DNA of 22,415 nt from RGIG6904 sp024680835 (GTDB lineage Bacteria > Bacillota > Clostridia > Lachnospirales > Lachnospiraceae). The translations under genes were made by a program, and so were the position numbers. Location of the stretch: assembly GCA_024680835.1 (NCBI GenBank), contig JAILBP010000066.1, positions 1-22,415 of the forward strand. Reading direction: 5' to 3'. Shown here piece by piece: positions 22,412 to 22,415 of the stretch. Each line of letters begins with the position of its first letter. Position 1 is the stretch's first letter. The notes under the pieces are model-generated. The model had not been told where the DNA came from. It saw only the letters and a list, made by a program, of their open reading frames with translations, and searched no databases.

Positions 22412-22415
22412 AAAA

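Larger units (their letters stand above)
19801..22415 (+). mobile_element. IS200/IS605-family element with two accessory genes (right end cut or not defined)
   Basis: A one-direction cassette: left-end hairpin, strong promoter, interrupted small gene, small DNA-binding-like gene, tnpA (Y1 HUH transposase) and tnpB (RuvC nuclease). The genes overlap or nearly touch: 3 nt, then a 29-bp overlap, then an 11-bp overlap. Base composition is visibly more A/T-rich than the neighbouring metA-ligA genes, consistent with transfer. It sits just past the ohrR terminator. The exact ends are not fixed; the left boundary is probably between 19713 and 19801, and the right lies beyond tnpB. Confidence 0.8.

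Overview
The window looks like chromosome of a butyrate-producing Lachnospiraceae bacterium (Roseburia/Agathobacter/Butyrivibrio-like Firmicute). The evidence is a near-typical butyryl-CoA:acetate CoA-transferase, a SigI/RsgI pair, an OhrR-type regulator with Cys15, A/T-rich TTGACA/TATAAT promoters with AGGAGG ribosome binding sites, and extracytoplasmic linkers built from VSGD/VSGN units, a pattern I associate with this family. The genus is inferred, not proven.

Layout. About 0.1-13.3 kb is coded on the minus strand, and about 13.6-22.4 kb on the plus strand. Reading the minus strand from the divergence point leftwards: a porC-porD-porA-porB operon (four-subunit pyruvate:ferredoxin oxidoreductase) runs directly into a GlgX-type glycogen debranching enzyme. 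Next come a stand-alone MsmK/UgpC-type sugar-ABC ATPase with its own promoter and terminator, then but-sigI-rsgI in close array, an unassigned SAM methyltransferase, and guaA. Beyond the guaA terminator, at the left edge, are an 11-bp tandem repeat and a possible gene tail that hint at an integrated element. On the plus strand: a membrane-anchored SH3-domain protein, an RluF-type pseudouridine synthase, ligA, metA (predicted acetyl-CoA type), an OhrR regulator, and finally an IS200/IS605-family element that runs off the right edge.

Functional themes. The minus-strand genes make sense for a saccharolytic anaerobe: sugar uptake (MsmK), glycogen/alpha-glucan debranching (GlgX), pyruvate to acetyl-CoA plus reduced ferredoxin (PorCDAB), and the last step of butyrate formation (But). 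SigI/RsgI is a transmembrane signalling pair lying only 23 bp behind but. The plus-strand genes are mostly housekeeping.

The most interesting parts are not the metabolic genes. (1) At 19.8-22.4 kb an IS200/IS605 element carries two extra small genes ahead of tnpA: one interrupted at an in-phase A AAA AAG heptamer followed 7 nt later by a UUCG-loop hairpin, and one short protein that may be a ribbon-helix-helix type. Its TnpB has the RuvC D-E-D residues but no zinc-finger cysteines. (2) Two structured intergenic repeats share the terminal sequence GTTACTATTCACAG: a complete one with perfect 15-bp terminal inverted repeats at 13.4-13.6 kb, and a one-ended one at 18.9-19.1 kb. (3) RsgI has an Asn-Pro site in the position of the known autoproteolysis site, but its outer part is only a long acidic VSGD-type linker. 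All calls come from reading the sequence; no database search was run.
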